NCBI GenBank assembly: GCA_000697455.1
Contig: JNET01033847.1
Coordinates: forward strand, 1-15,301
DNA: 15,301 nucleotides
Direction of reading: 5' to 3'
Source: Basidiobolus heterosporus B8920
Taxonomy: Eukaryota > Basidiobolomycota > Basidiobolomycetes > Basidiobolales > Basidiobolaceae
Below the pieces are notes generated by a model. The model searched no databases, had not been told where the DNA came from, and worked only from the letters and a program-made list of their open reading frames with translations. Position numbers and translations under genes: made by a program. Below, one piece after another: positions 1 to 8,026 of this stretch (the stretch's first letter is position 1; every line of letters begins with the position of its first letter).

Positions 1-265
1 TTTTTTCGAATAAAATTTCCAAATAAATGTTCATTTCTTTGGTGGAATCGATTATTTTAACCAGCTCTTAACGAACTCAATTACGTTCGCAATCATGTGA
101 CTCTTTGGGAATTAAAATGGAACCCATATATATATATGGGTAGTAGCAGGGGCAGATGATGTCGTCACCCATAGCATGTACGTGATAGGGGAAAAATTGT
201 TGTGTATGCTTGACGTTTCATTTTCTATCAAACTTTGTCTACTGTTGCTTGAGTAGTTAGTAAGA
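1..265. promoter_or_regulatory. Upstream region of the LSM14 gene
   Basis: This is non-coding DNA leading to the LSM14 start at 266. It is AT-rich and holds an 18-bp perfect palindrome at 123-140, and it has TGACG-type sequence at 211-215. No clear TATA box is fixed at a usual distance. The short ORF on the minus strand at 112-321 lies across the palindrome and the LSM14 first exon and has no family resemblance, so I treat it as chance. Confidence 0.5.
123..140. repeat. 18-bp perfect palindrome with an alternating AT core
   Basis: The sequence CCCATATATATATATGGG equals its own reverse complement. It lies about 125 bp upstream of the LSM14 start codon. The CC-(A/T)12-GG layout looks like a stretched CArG (MADS-box) site, but the canonical core is CC-(A/T)6-GG, so binding by a MADS-box factor is only a guess. 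It could equally be a cruciform-prone simple repeat. Confidence 0.8.
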
Positions 266-1729
266 ATGAGCGCGGAAGGATTTATCGGTTCAACCATTAG
301 TTTGATCTCCCGTTCTGACATTCGTTATGTTGGTATTCTTCACAGTATCAACGCACAAGAGTCTACGATTGCTCTAGAAAAAGGTAATGAACTCGCACTG
401 TATTTAATGGATGGATAGAAGATGGATGGATATGGTTACGTTAGGCATACTTTATCCTTCCAACTTGTAAAAACCTACCTACTGTCATTTTCCCTTTATT
501 TTGGTCAAAAGTTGCCGGTATCCCTTTTCGAAATTCCACACACACTCCTGCATTTCTTCATCTAAGCCTTGTCATTCACCTCCACTGTTCTTTTTCCTCC
601 ATCTAGTCCGCTCTTTTGGTACTGAAGGAAGAAAAGGCAATCCTGCTGAAGAAATCGCTTCATCTGACCATGTTTTCGAATACATTGTCTTCCGCGGCTC
701 GGACGTTAAGGATCTGAACGTTTGTGAGGCTCCACCTGCCCCTCAGCCTCCAGCTGTTCCCAATGATCCAGCGATTCTTCAGGTTCCACATCACTTTTTA
801 CTCTCAATACAAATCGTGCCATTTTATTCAACTCTCTTATATAGACAACCGCTCCCCAACCCCCTGGTTTCCAAAACTACGGAAACGCCGACTTGAACAG
901 ACAGAAGGAGGCTGGCGGCTCATTTGGACAGCCTCAACCTGCCTACCCTAAACAGGCTCAACAATATTGGCAACAACCTGGAGACGCCGCTAATGCAGAG
1001 TCCCAGATGCAGGATCCCCATGCTGGGCCTAACCAGCAAATGCCTGGTAGCATCGAGTCTGGACAGAATGGTGCCTCTGATAGACTCCCCGGTATGGGAG
1101 GCCATTTGACTCACAACAATCGCAAGGGTCGTGGAAATCGTCGTAATAACGGAAGAGAAAGAAACAATGTGCCAATTCCTTCCTCTGATTTCGATTTCGA
1201 ATCATCCAACGCCAAGTTTGACAAAACCGAACTTTTGAAAGAAATCGGTGATGACGAAACACCGGAGCAACCTGAGGAACCTACTACTCAACCGTTCTAC
1301 AATAAGTCAGCCTCATTCTTTGACAATATCTCTTGCGAGGCGAAAGAAAGAATGGACAACAATGATGGCCGGTAAGAATATCTTCTGAGAGGTGATCATC
1401 ATATTGGAAGCTAACCTGAGCCTTCTATTTTCTCTAGCCCCCGCCTCTCTTTCAATGAGCGACGTGAAAGACAACACCATGAGCGTCAATTGAACCTTGA
1501 AACCTTTGGACAAACATCAGTTGATTCTAGCAGATATAGAGGCCGTGGTCGCGGAGGTCATCGTGGTCGCGGCTCTGGTGGTGGATTCCGTGGTGGACGT
1601 GGCGGTTACAACCACAACAACTACCGCAATGTTGGAGCTAGAGTAGAGAATGGGACTTTCTGGAACAACAACAACAATAACAACAGCAGCAATAACAATA
1701 ACAATAACGCCGCCAACAATCGTGTATAA
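266..1729 (+). CDS. LSM14: LSM14/Scd6/RAP55-family mRNA decapping and translation regulator
   Basis: This protein binds mRNPs, represses translation and promotes decapping through DEAD-box and Dcp partners in cytoplasmic P bodies (family knowledge). The exons I assign are 266-383, 607-782, 845-1371 and 1438-1729, giving 370 residues. The parts are visible in order. An LSm14-type N-terminal Sm domain covers residues 1-80, with [20 protein letters not shown] and [10 protein letters not shown] Pro/Gln-rich linker follows. The DFDF box is at 213-216 in a [15 protein letters not shown] context. The FFD box is near 250-267 ([18 protein letters not shown]). The TFG box is near 281-299, ending NLETFGQ. 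A C-terminal RGG tract and a poly-Asn run close the protein. ATG 266 begins the Sm domain as in relatives. Intron 1 (223 nt) is far longer than the others here, and intron 2 has a weak GTTCCA donor. Confidence 0.93.
384..606 (+). other. Intron 1 of LSM14, unusually long (223 nt)
   Basis: This intron splits the Sm domain between codons 39 and 40. Its donor is GTAATG and its acceptor TCTAG. Joining G383 to 607-608 restores the family sequence [10 protein letters not shown]. Every other intron assigned in the window is 52-78 nt. It carries an imperfect GGAT repeat at about 408-432 (ATGGATGGATA-type units). I looked for C/D or H/ACA snoRNA boxes and saw none that pair convincingly. Confidence 0.85.
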
Positions 1730-2219
1730 ATATTTGAAAAAGGCTACCTGGCATATCTCCCAACCCTCTTTATTTTCGTGTCCAAAAATCCCAGTTTAGG
1801 AAACTGAACTTGACTATTTTTTCATATATTCGATTTATTTTCTTCCACCATTTTTCTTATATCCATTAAAAAGTCGACATGCTTCTCCACCCGTAAGATC
1901 CCATTGTACTCAATGTAAAAGAACTGGTTTGACCCTATTTTTTGGTTTCCTTTAATTGCCTTAACTCACCAATAATTCCTCGAACGAAGGATACCATGAA
2001 GAAAAGCATTTATCACGCTGAATACATTAAAGAATATTATACACATTGAATGAAGTTTAATGTAAGATATATCTTGTTTGTGTTTCTATGTACACCAAGA
2101 TGTATGACTAAATTAATGTTATTGCTATGATATTGAAGTGAGCAGGTGAATGTGCGGGGGTATGACAATTGAAGCAGGGTGCAGGGTGAGGGAAGAAAAT
2201 GTCGTTATGGCAGTTCGAT
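1730..2219. other. Convergent 3' intergenic region, LSM14 and VMA1
   Basis: Both genes end into these 490 bases, so they hold two facing 3' untranslated regions and polyadenylation signals. The DNA is T-rich on the LSM14 side (about 1770-1870). Scattered ATTAAA and AATAAT-type sequences at about 1970-2060 could serve either direction. I see no ORF of substance and no structured RNA. The forward ORF at 2199-2444 is the antisense shadow of the VMA1 C terminus. Confidence 0.6.
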
Positions 2220-4213
2220 CTAATCGATAAGTTGTCTGAAACGTTCCTCCATCTCCTTGTTCAACTTCCCGTAGCGCTCAACCAAGACTTCCTCTCCATC
2301 TGCGGGGTCTTCGAACTTCATGGAGCTGAGCTTGTAAAGAATGTCGGACATGTTTTCCCGAATCTTGGCCCACGTGATCTGGTTGTTGGTGACTTCGACA
2401 GCGTGTGTGGCATGGCTATAGAAACCGATCATGTTGCGGAGTAACCAGACGGTCTTATAGAAGGGACAGTAACGATCATAAGACGAGTACCCGTTTTGTT
2501 GCAAGAAATCGTCCTTAATAATTCTAGCCACCTCCAAGGTAATCTTATCAGTTTCAGCAAGGGCCGATTTGCCTACCAATTGGACGATTTCTGACAAATC
2601 TTCTTCCAATTGAAGAATTTCTTTGCATTTGGTTCTCAAATTAACGAACTCGGGATCCGCCTTTTCGTAGAATGGCTCCAAGGATTTGAGGTATTTGGAA
2701 TACGAAAGAGACCAATTAACAGATGGGAAATGTTTACGCTGCGCCAACTTCTTGTCAAGACCCCAGAAAACTTGTACGATACCCAAGGTGGAGGCAGTGA
2801 CTGGATCTGAGAAATCTCCACCTGGGGGAGAGACAGCACCAACAACGGATACTGATCCTTCACGTCTCGGGTTACCAAGACAGATGGTCTTGCCAGCACG
2901 CTCATAGAAAGATGCTAAACGAGCACCAAGGTAAGCAGGATATCCTGAGTCGGCAGGCATTTCAGCCAACCGACCAGAAATTTCACGAAGAGCCTCGGCC
3001 CAACGAGAAGTAGAATCAGCCATCATAGCAACATTCTTACCCTGGTCACGGAAATACTCAGAAAGAGTAATACCGGTATAGATAGAAGCTTCACGAGCAG
3101 CAACTGGCATGTTGGAGGTGTTGGCAACAAGAGTAGTTCTCTTCATAATAGATTCCTGTCTACCGTCAATGTTGACTGAGAGCTGAGGGAAGTCCATCAA
3201 TACTTCGGCCATTTCATTGCCACGTTCACCACAACCAACGTATATAATGATGTCGGAGTTGGAGTACTTCGAGAGAGATTGAGAGATTACAGTTTTACCG
3301 CATCCGAAGGCTCCGGGGATGGCCGTGGTACCACCCTGGACGCAAGGAAACAGTGCGTCGAGAACTCTTTGGCCGGTAAGTAAAGGATAATCGGCTGCAA
3401 GTTTTTCCGCAACAGGACGAGGGGAACGAACCGGCCAGAGTTGCATCATAGAGTATTTCGTCACTTCTCCATCAAATTCAGCTTCGAGGACAGTATCTTC
3501 GATTGTATACTGCCCTTTTGGAGCTACGTAGGTAATTGTACCAGCAGCCTTGGGTGGTAACATGATTCCATGACTATGAACCAGTGAGTTTTCAAAGACT
3601 GTTCCATAAATATCACCACCAGTGATATGATCACCAACTCGGAAGTTAGTTGGGGTAAAGTCCCACAAGAGTTGCTTATCCAAGGCAGGTGTTGCAATAC
3701 CACGAGGAATGTAAATAGATTCAGAGGCTTCTTGAATGGCTTTTAATGGACGTTGAATACCATCAAAGATGTTGGAACAAAGACCAGGACCTAACTCGAC
3801 CGAAAGAGGTTTACCAGTTTTTAAGACTGGGTCACCTACGGTGAGACCCGAAGTTTCTTCGTAAACCTGAATAGTAGCTTTGTCGCCGTCTATTCTAATG
3901 ACCTCACCCACTAATTCTTCGTGACCAACACGAACTAACTCGTACATAGCCGAGCCAGTCATTTTTTCAGCAACGACGACTATAAAGAACAACCATGAGA
4001 AGAAAGGTACATGAACAAAGACGACACTTAAGACTCACCAGGTCCAGATACGGAATAAATGTAGCCATATTCACTTTCGTAGGCGTCGGAAATCTTGGGC
4101 AAATCTCTTCGAGCATTTTCTAGAGCACCAGCCTAAAGAGAATAAGGAATGTTAGTAAGTACCAGCTACTCAACCAATACTTTAGAAGTTCAATTCAAGA
4201 AGACGCCTACCAT
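2220..4213 (-). CDS. VMA1: V-type proton ATPase catalytic subunit A (intein-free)
   Basis: This is the nucleotide-hydrolysing subunit of the V1 sector, which drives proton pumping into vacuoles and endosomes. The exons on the minus strand are 4211-4213 (ATG only), about 4040-4132 and 2220-3979, giving 618 residues against 617 for the yeast extein product. The N terminus ([14 protein letters not shown], then [16 protein letters not shown]) matches the family. Walker A GAFGCGKT is at about 255-262, followed by the [11 protein letters not shown] loop, and the protein ends in RFRQLID. Conserved protein sequence fixes both splice junctions (gtaggc...tttag and gtgagt...tatag). The yeast VDE intein interrupts the gene at the Cys of YVGCGERG; here the sequence is continuous. 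Coordinates within exon 2 may be off by one base. Confidence 0.96.
4211..4213 (-). other. One-codon first coding exon of VMA1
   Basis: The initiator ATG is followed directly by the donor GTAGGC. The next exon opens at 4132 with GCTGGTGCTCTAGAA, encoding AGALE, and joins to give M-AGALENAR, the family N terminus (yeast begins MAGAIENAR). Reading through the intron from this ATG gives MVGVFLN and then a stop, so splicing is required. The supporting facts are the exact family match and the clean TTTAG acceptor at 4134-4133 on the minus strand. Confidence 0.85.
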
Positions 4214-4671
4214 TATGAACAAGGATAGAAAAGGTCAAGGGAGGAACTCCGAGGGCAAGAATTTTAATGCAGATGCAGTACTATGGCTGGCTTTAATATG
4301 AACTCGTCGAATATATTTGACCTCTCAGTCGATCGAGGAATCCGAGCAAATAGGGAACCCAATGCAACATTCTGGGCCACAAATTGACATATGTACATGA
4401 CTTCAACTTGGACCAGCATTCATTTAGTTATTTTTATTTTAATTTAATACTGAAATCACAAAGGAACCAATCCCCAGATCACTTAATGGGAAAATTCATG
4501 GCATTCATTCAATTAAACTTTATTGCGCCAAATATGATCCAATCCTTATTCCGATAAATGCGTTCCGATCGACCACTCAGCCACTTGAATCGTGGTATTT
4601 CCATACCTTGAAAGGCTAATCAACACAACGTCGGACTGACGCAGTAGTCAATGAAATCAGCAATGTATACG

Positions 4672-4755
4672 AGTAATATATATTTATAAAGATTAGAGGT
4701 GATTAAATGGGATTGTGAATAAATACATATACATATAAATATATACAAATACACA
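4672..4755. repeat. AT-rich low-complexity tract
   Basis: Runs such as AATATATATTTATAAA and ATACATATACATATAAATAT form a degenerate AT/TAYA microsatellite about 500 bp upstream of VMA1. It has no clean period and is best read as simple sequence. Confidence 0.6.
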
Positions 4756-5122
4756 GATCGATTATCTCATTCAATGCTGCCTGGGTTTGCCACAAACATT
4801 GCATTAGCGGAATGCTAAAAAAGTTCAACGTTTTCTGGTCCGCAATCCAGTTTAGTAAGAATGTGGTCAAACCGAAGCTATTGGAATTTCCTTGGCATGT
4901 GAATGTTGTGGAGAATAACCAACTACATCCAAGTTCCCCTTTTACTTAATTCAGATTCACCTTCATGATGGAGCATCAGTCAGTGCTTGAACGGATTTTA
5001 TTCTAAAGGTACGGATTGTCTAAACACGAACGCAAATTCATCTAGTTATCTTGAGATATTAGCTACCAATTATACAAGGGTATGATTTCAACTCAACTAA
5101 GCGTATAATAATCGGTTGATAT

Positions 5123-5158
5123 GGGTTAATATGGGGTTGATGTGGGGTTGATGTGGGG
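5123..5158 (+). repeat. Potential intramolecular G-quadruplex / 11-bp tandem repeat
   Basis: Four G-runs occur at exact spacing: GGG at 5123-5125 and GGGG at 5133-5136, 5144-5147 and 5155-5158. They are separated by three loops of exactly 7 nt (TTAATAT, TTGATGT, TTGATGT). This satisfies the usual G3+N1-7 quadruplex rule. It is also a tandem repeat with an 11-bp unit GGGGTTGATGT. The related 10-mer GGTTGATRTG occurs at 5114-5123 and at 5454-5463, on the other side of the small ORF at 5174-5380. Confidence 0.75.
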
Positions 5159-5173
5159 CGAAACTTATATCAG

Positions 5174-5380
5174 TCACATTAAGATGTCTTGGAACTTCAC
5201 CCAATTTAAGCCAGAACCCTCCGTGGTTTGAACGTTCATGAAATCAACCTGGGCATTAGAAGCAGACCTAAGGGCAGGATCCACAAGTGAAAGGGTAACA
5301 TGGGTAAGAAAAAGGCCAAGGGCTATAGAAGAATAGATTAGAGCACTGGTTATGTTGATTGATGATTTAGTGGCGGTCAT
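5174..5380 (-). CDS. Possible small single-pass membrane protein, unknown
   Basis: An uninterrupted ATG-to-stop frame encodes 68 residues. It begins MTATKSSINITSALIYSSIA, has a hydrophobic segment at about residues 11-31, and then a polar tail that includes VDFMNVQTTEG. I do not recognise it. A short N-terminal tail, one membrane span and a V-x-x-x-NV-type strand loosely recall the start of the signal peptidase subunit SPC3/SPCS3. However, no continuation of that family could be found downstream on this strand, so this would be at most a fragment. The bases just upstream of the ATG read TTTCCCATAGA, which could also be a splice acceptor, so the ATG may lie in a second exon. It follows the DUF7137-type gene on the same strand. 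Confidence 0.3.
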   Translation of the reverse strand: MTATKSSINITSALIYSSIALGLFLTHVTLSLVDPALRSASNAQVDFMNVQTTEGSGLNWVKFQDILM

Positions 5381-5607
5381 TCTATGGGAAATCAAAGAGA
5401 TTCTAGTAACGAAGTCAGGGCACACATCTGCTATTTAAACATCAGCAATAATTGGTTGATGTGACAGTGTTTCAGGTGTAAGTATAGGTATAAGAATGGC
5501 TCATTCTTCAGCAAGATTGTATCGTGTTCTCTTTATTAGGGAGATGGAGAACAAAGTGCGCACGTGGACGAGTAGTGTAGAATAATTAAGGTATATTTTG
5601 GTAGTTC

Positions 5608-5699
5608 TTATTTGATCCAGAGAAGAAACAGAGCGGTGATGGGCATAAACACTACGGGAGATAATCGGTCACCACCACTCAGACAGGCGGTGCAGAAAG
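5608..5699 (-). other. Last exon carrying the CxxC and GPI-anchor signal
   Basis: Intron 5700-5760 (donor GTAAGT, acceptor TTCCAG) separates the folded domain from this 29-codon exon. If the intron is retained, the frame continues with GDRKCLVILCYTIL and stops about ten codons in. That product would keep the signal peptide and domain but lose the FCTAC pair and the membrane-anchor tail. Confidence 0.75.
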
Positions 5700-6497
5700 C
5701 TGGAAGGTGGTTAGCAGAGATTCTATAGTATAGTGTAGCATAGTATAACAAGACACTTACGGTCACCTCCTCCACGTCGATACAATCCAAATGGCATACG
5801 GAAGATCGCCAATCTGCCGGCTTCGGGAATCGCCTTCAAGCCCCTTTCGTCATATATTTGTAAAATGTAATCCTTATCTTCGGTTAAGGGAGCCAAAGTC
5901 TGATTCCAGGTGCTGGTTTTCCAAATGTATTCCTTGGAGCCTCCGGAGATGTTGAAGGCGATAGGATACTCTAAATTCTTTGAGATTCTAGCAGCTAGCA
6001 AGTAAAGTTCTTTGGGAGGTATCCTCAGGCTCTTATCAAATTCCCACTTAAAGTGAATATCATCACCAATCGCAAATCTAGGAAACACCGTGGCAGGATT
6101 CGATGGATTCACCATGGTGATTCGTCCAGGTGGATCTCTAGGATCTATGGCTATAGGTGTGACAGTACTATTTCCTTTTCCGCCCCCAGATAGAGTGTTG
6201 TTTCCTTGAACACCTCCCTCTATTGATCCACCGACGTTACCTGGAGTACTTGCTGGTTGTGGCTGAGCAGGTCCGCCGATTGGTGGTTCTGAACCTACTT
6301 GAGGATTCGGGTTTGGTGCTAGCGGGGACGATATCTGTGGAGCACTATCAGAAGTTGGGCTTGGTGGCTGAACTAGAAAAAGTGTTAGTGTCCGCTCTGT
6401 TGGGAAGAGCACCAGCGTACCTACCGCCTTGCGTTAGCACGGGCGAGGCCAAAAACAGCACCGTTAACGCCAAGCTTACTTTGGTGGCCCAAACCAT
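5608..6497 (-). CDS. Secreted GPI-anchored-type DUF7137 protein
   Basis: The exons on the minus strand are 6425-6497, 5761-6372 and 5608-5699, giving 258 residues. The N terminus (MVWATKVSLALTVLFLASPV) is a clear signal peptide. A Pro/Ser/Gly/Asn-rich linker runs to about residue 105. A folded region then starts GRITMVNPSNP and continues through GDDIHFKWEFD, YILQIYDERG and FRMPFGLY. This is the pattern I know from the fungal DUF7137 family, an Ig-like wall or surface module of unknown function. N-glycosylation sequons include NNT, NST, NIS and NQT. The last exon supplies FCTAC, a small-residue SGG stretch and a hydrophobic tail (VVFMPITALFLLWIK), which reads as a GPI-anchor signal. ATG 6495-6497 is chosen for the signal peptide. 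Domain naming is from memory. Confidence 0.8.
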
Positions 6498-7344
6498 GTA
6501 GGAATATCAAGAAATATGCAAAAATCAATAAACAGGAGAAATTTGAGCAGAGCTAGATTTATAACGGTTCGGGTATAGCCTGAAGGTAGGGATGTTTCAC
6601 GTAAGAGATAATGTGTAAGAAGAAACCAGCACGCCAGCACGACTGCATCACCTTTCTTTGTAAGTGATTTCAGAGTTTCCACTATGTAGGAACAGATGCA
6701 TCAGAGAAAAATGGCCGACATTCACTTATATTAGACGCACCCATCTTCAGGGTTGGTCGGCCTACATTGCTTAGCATACATTGATATATTGATTGGCATT
6801 CCGACTCTGCACTGCTTCGTGTTAATTGGTAGCTCCCTACAGAATTCTGGAGTATCATTAAGCGATTGTATGTTTATGGTTATGAGTATTATTATGTCTG
6901 TATGCTTATGATTATGGTTATATAAAAGATTTGATTTCGTAAATTATGCCAATCTGCCAAATAATTCGTCAATTTGGGCAATTTTGCAATTTTGCCATGA
7001 ACCGTCGTAGTCTAAGTAAAAGATCTTTACCCCAGACAAATCCAGTGTCCCCATAAGGAGGGGATCATTGAATAGATGTTGCATTATATGATATTCAAAT
7101 CTAATTTTAAAGCAACCAAAATCGAGTCGCTTGACAGAGGATAGTGAATTACTCTTGTATACAACTATCATCGCAAGTTCTTTATTTCCCACTCTCGTTG
7201 GAGATACTCTGTTTAGGATATCGCTGACTTAAAGGTTGGAATCCCCACTTCTTTCTTTTTGAACTAGCATACTAGGAAGCTTTATATTCTTTTTACTTGA
7301 CATATTGGTTTTCCTTTTCTAACTTGTATTGTTCCGTAGTAAAT
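6498..7344. other. Divergent intergenic region, DUF7137-type gene and NDUFB9
   Basis: About 850 bases hold the promoters of two outward-facing genes. Degenerate TATGGTTATGA-type simple sequence lies at about 6867-6922. A stretch just before NDUFB9 is pyrimidine-rich (about 7250-7330), as is common ahead of fungal starts. One doubtful minus-strand ORF (6944-7192) is listed separately. The minus-strand ORF at 6476-6682 overlaps the DUF7137-type start in another frame and looks like chance. Confidence 0.55.
6944..7192 (-). CDS. Doubtful 82-residue ORF, unknown
   Basis: An ATG-initiated frame reads MGNKELAMIVVYKSNS at its start and ends in KIAQIDELFGRLA. The composition is protein-like (mixed charges, aromatic residues, no low complexity), but I recognise no family. 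No signal peptide or membrane span is evident. It lies between two divergent promoters, and an ORF of this length can arise by chance in such DNA. It could be a real small gene, one exon of a spliced gene, or a decayed fragment. Confidence 0.18.
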   Translation of the reverse strand: MGNKELAMIVVYKSNSLSSVKRLDFGCFKIRFEYHIMQHLFNDPLLMGTLDLSGVKIFYLDYDGSWQNCKIAQIDELFGRLA

Positions 7345-7807
7345 ATGAGCACCGTTGGAAGTCCCGCACATACTATCCGTGTAACACGTCTTTACAAACG
7401 TTGTTTAAAACTTTCTCTCGACTGGACTATCCGTAGAGACGTATGGCGTCCTCAAGCTTTGGAAATTCGTCGCTTGTTCGATGCTAATCGCAATGTAACA
7501 AACCCTAAACTTGTCGCCTCCCTTTTGGATAAAGTTGAAAAAGATTTGGAGAGAAACTGGCATCCTGACCCTTACAAGGGTAAGTAGATACTTCTGAGAA
7601 GCCCCGAATAATGATAGCTGATGAGTTCCTAATGAACTTCTTTTTCGCAGCACCTACCTCACCTGAAGGTACCAAATGGGAAAGACACGGATTACCCGAA
7701 CCTGAGGTACTTCTTATAGTCCGAGTATTGACCGGGAATAGCACTTTACTGATTAATATTGTTACTAGGATCCACGCCACTTTTGGAAGAGCGAAAGCAC
7801 ACACTAA
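7345..7807 (+). CDS. NDUFB9: NADH:ubiquinone oxidoreductase accessory subunit NDUFB9 (B22, LYR family)
   Basis: This is an accessory subunit of the membrane arm of mitochondrial complex I. The exons are 7345-7579, 7651-7706 and 7769-7807, giving 109 residues. The LYR-type motif appears as LYK at 16-18 (TRLYKRCLKLSLDW); the animal protein also has LYK. It is followed by the family features RRLFDANRN and an HPDPYKAPTSPEGTKWERHG stretch that matches the animal HPxPY...SPxGTxxER segment. ATG 7345 is the first in frame before the LYR helix. No cleavable presequence is seen, as usual for this subunit. The last exon (39 nt) supplies DPRHFWKSESTH. Its junction is chosen because it keeps frame and has a clean TACTAG acceptor, so the extreme C terminus is slightly less sure. 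Confidence 0.9.
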
Positions 7808-8026
7808 TTCTTTCCAAAATTTCACTTGTTCTCATACAACCATTGAAAATCCCCCATTTTTCTTTCAACATGATATAAAGTATAAATTAAAGCAAGATCG
7901 ATGTGTGGCAAGTTTTTTTATTTGATTGATGACCAAATGATGGTTGTCGTTAAATGTACTTTTGACAGATGCTATAATGAATGCGAGAGGGGTTAGAGCT
8001 GAGTGGGATGAATGGATTCCGAATCC
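7808..8026. other. Convergent 3' intergenic region, NDUFB9 and MDJ1
   Basis: These 219 bases between two facing stop codons hold the 3' untranslated regions of both transcripts. AT-rich sequence at about 7872-7890 (ATAAAGTATAAATTAAA) is the likeliest polyadenylation region for NDUFB9. No Puf3-type TGTAHATA element is present on either strand. Confidence 0.5.

Larger units (their letters stand above)
4214..5173. other. AT-rich intergenic region upstream of VMA1
   Basis: This stretch of nearly 1 kb presumably carries the VMA1 promoter and the 3' end of the small ORF at 5174-5380. I found no ORF above about 60 codons on either strand. It contains an AT/TATA-type low-complexity stretch at about 4672-4755 and the G-run cluster at 5123-5158. 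A sequence on the minus strand near 4573-4583 resembles a tRNA A-box, but no B-box or cloverleaf accompanies it. Otherwise I see nothing definable. Confidence 0.6.

Noticed and set aside
501-896. 131-codon forward ORF
   Set aside because: It is LSM14 exon 2 read through both flanking introns; the conserved Sm-domain part is explained by the spliced model.
2199-2444. 81-codon forward ORF
   Set aside because: It is the antisense shadow of the conserved VMA1 C terminus.
4560-4600. tRNA-like A-box (TGGCTGAGTGG) on the minus strand
   Set aside because: There is no GGTTCGANNCC B-box at a suitable distance and no cloverleaf stems, so it is a chance match.
6223-6501. 92-codon forward ORF
   Set aside because: It is antisense to the DUF7137-type gene, which has a signal peptide, a conserved domain and good splice sites.
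7808-8026. Puf3-type TGTAHATA elements in 3' regions of the mitochondrial genes
   Set aside because: I scanned the 3' flanks of NDUFB9, MDJ1, the PPR gene and mL44 and found no match to the full motif.
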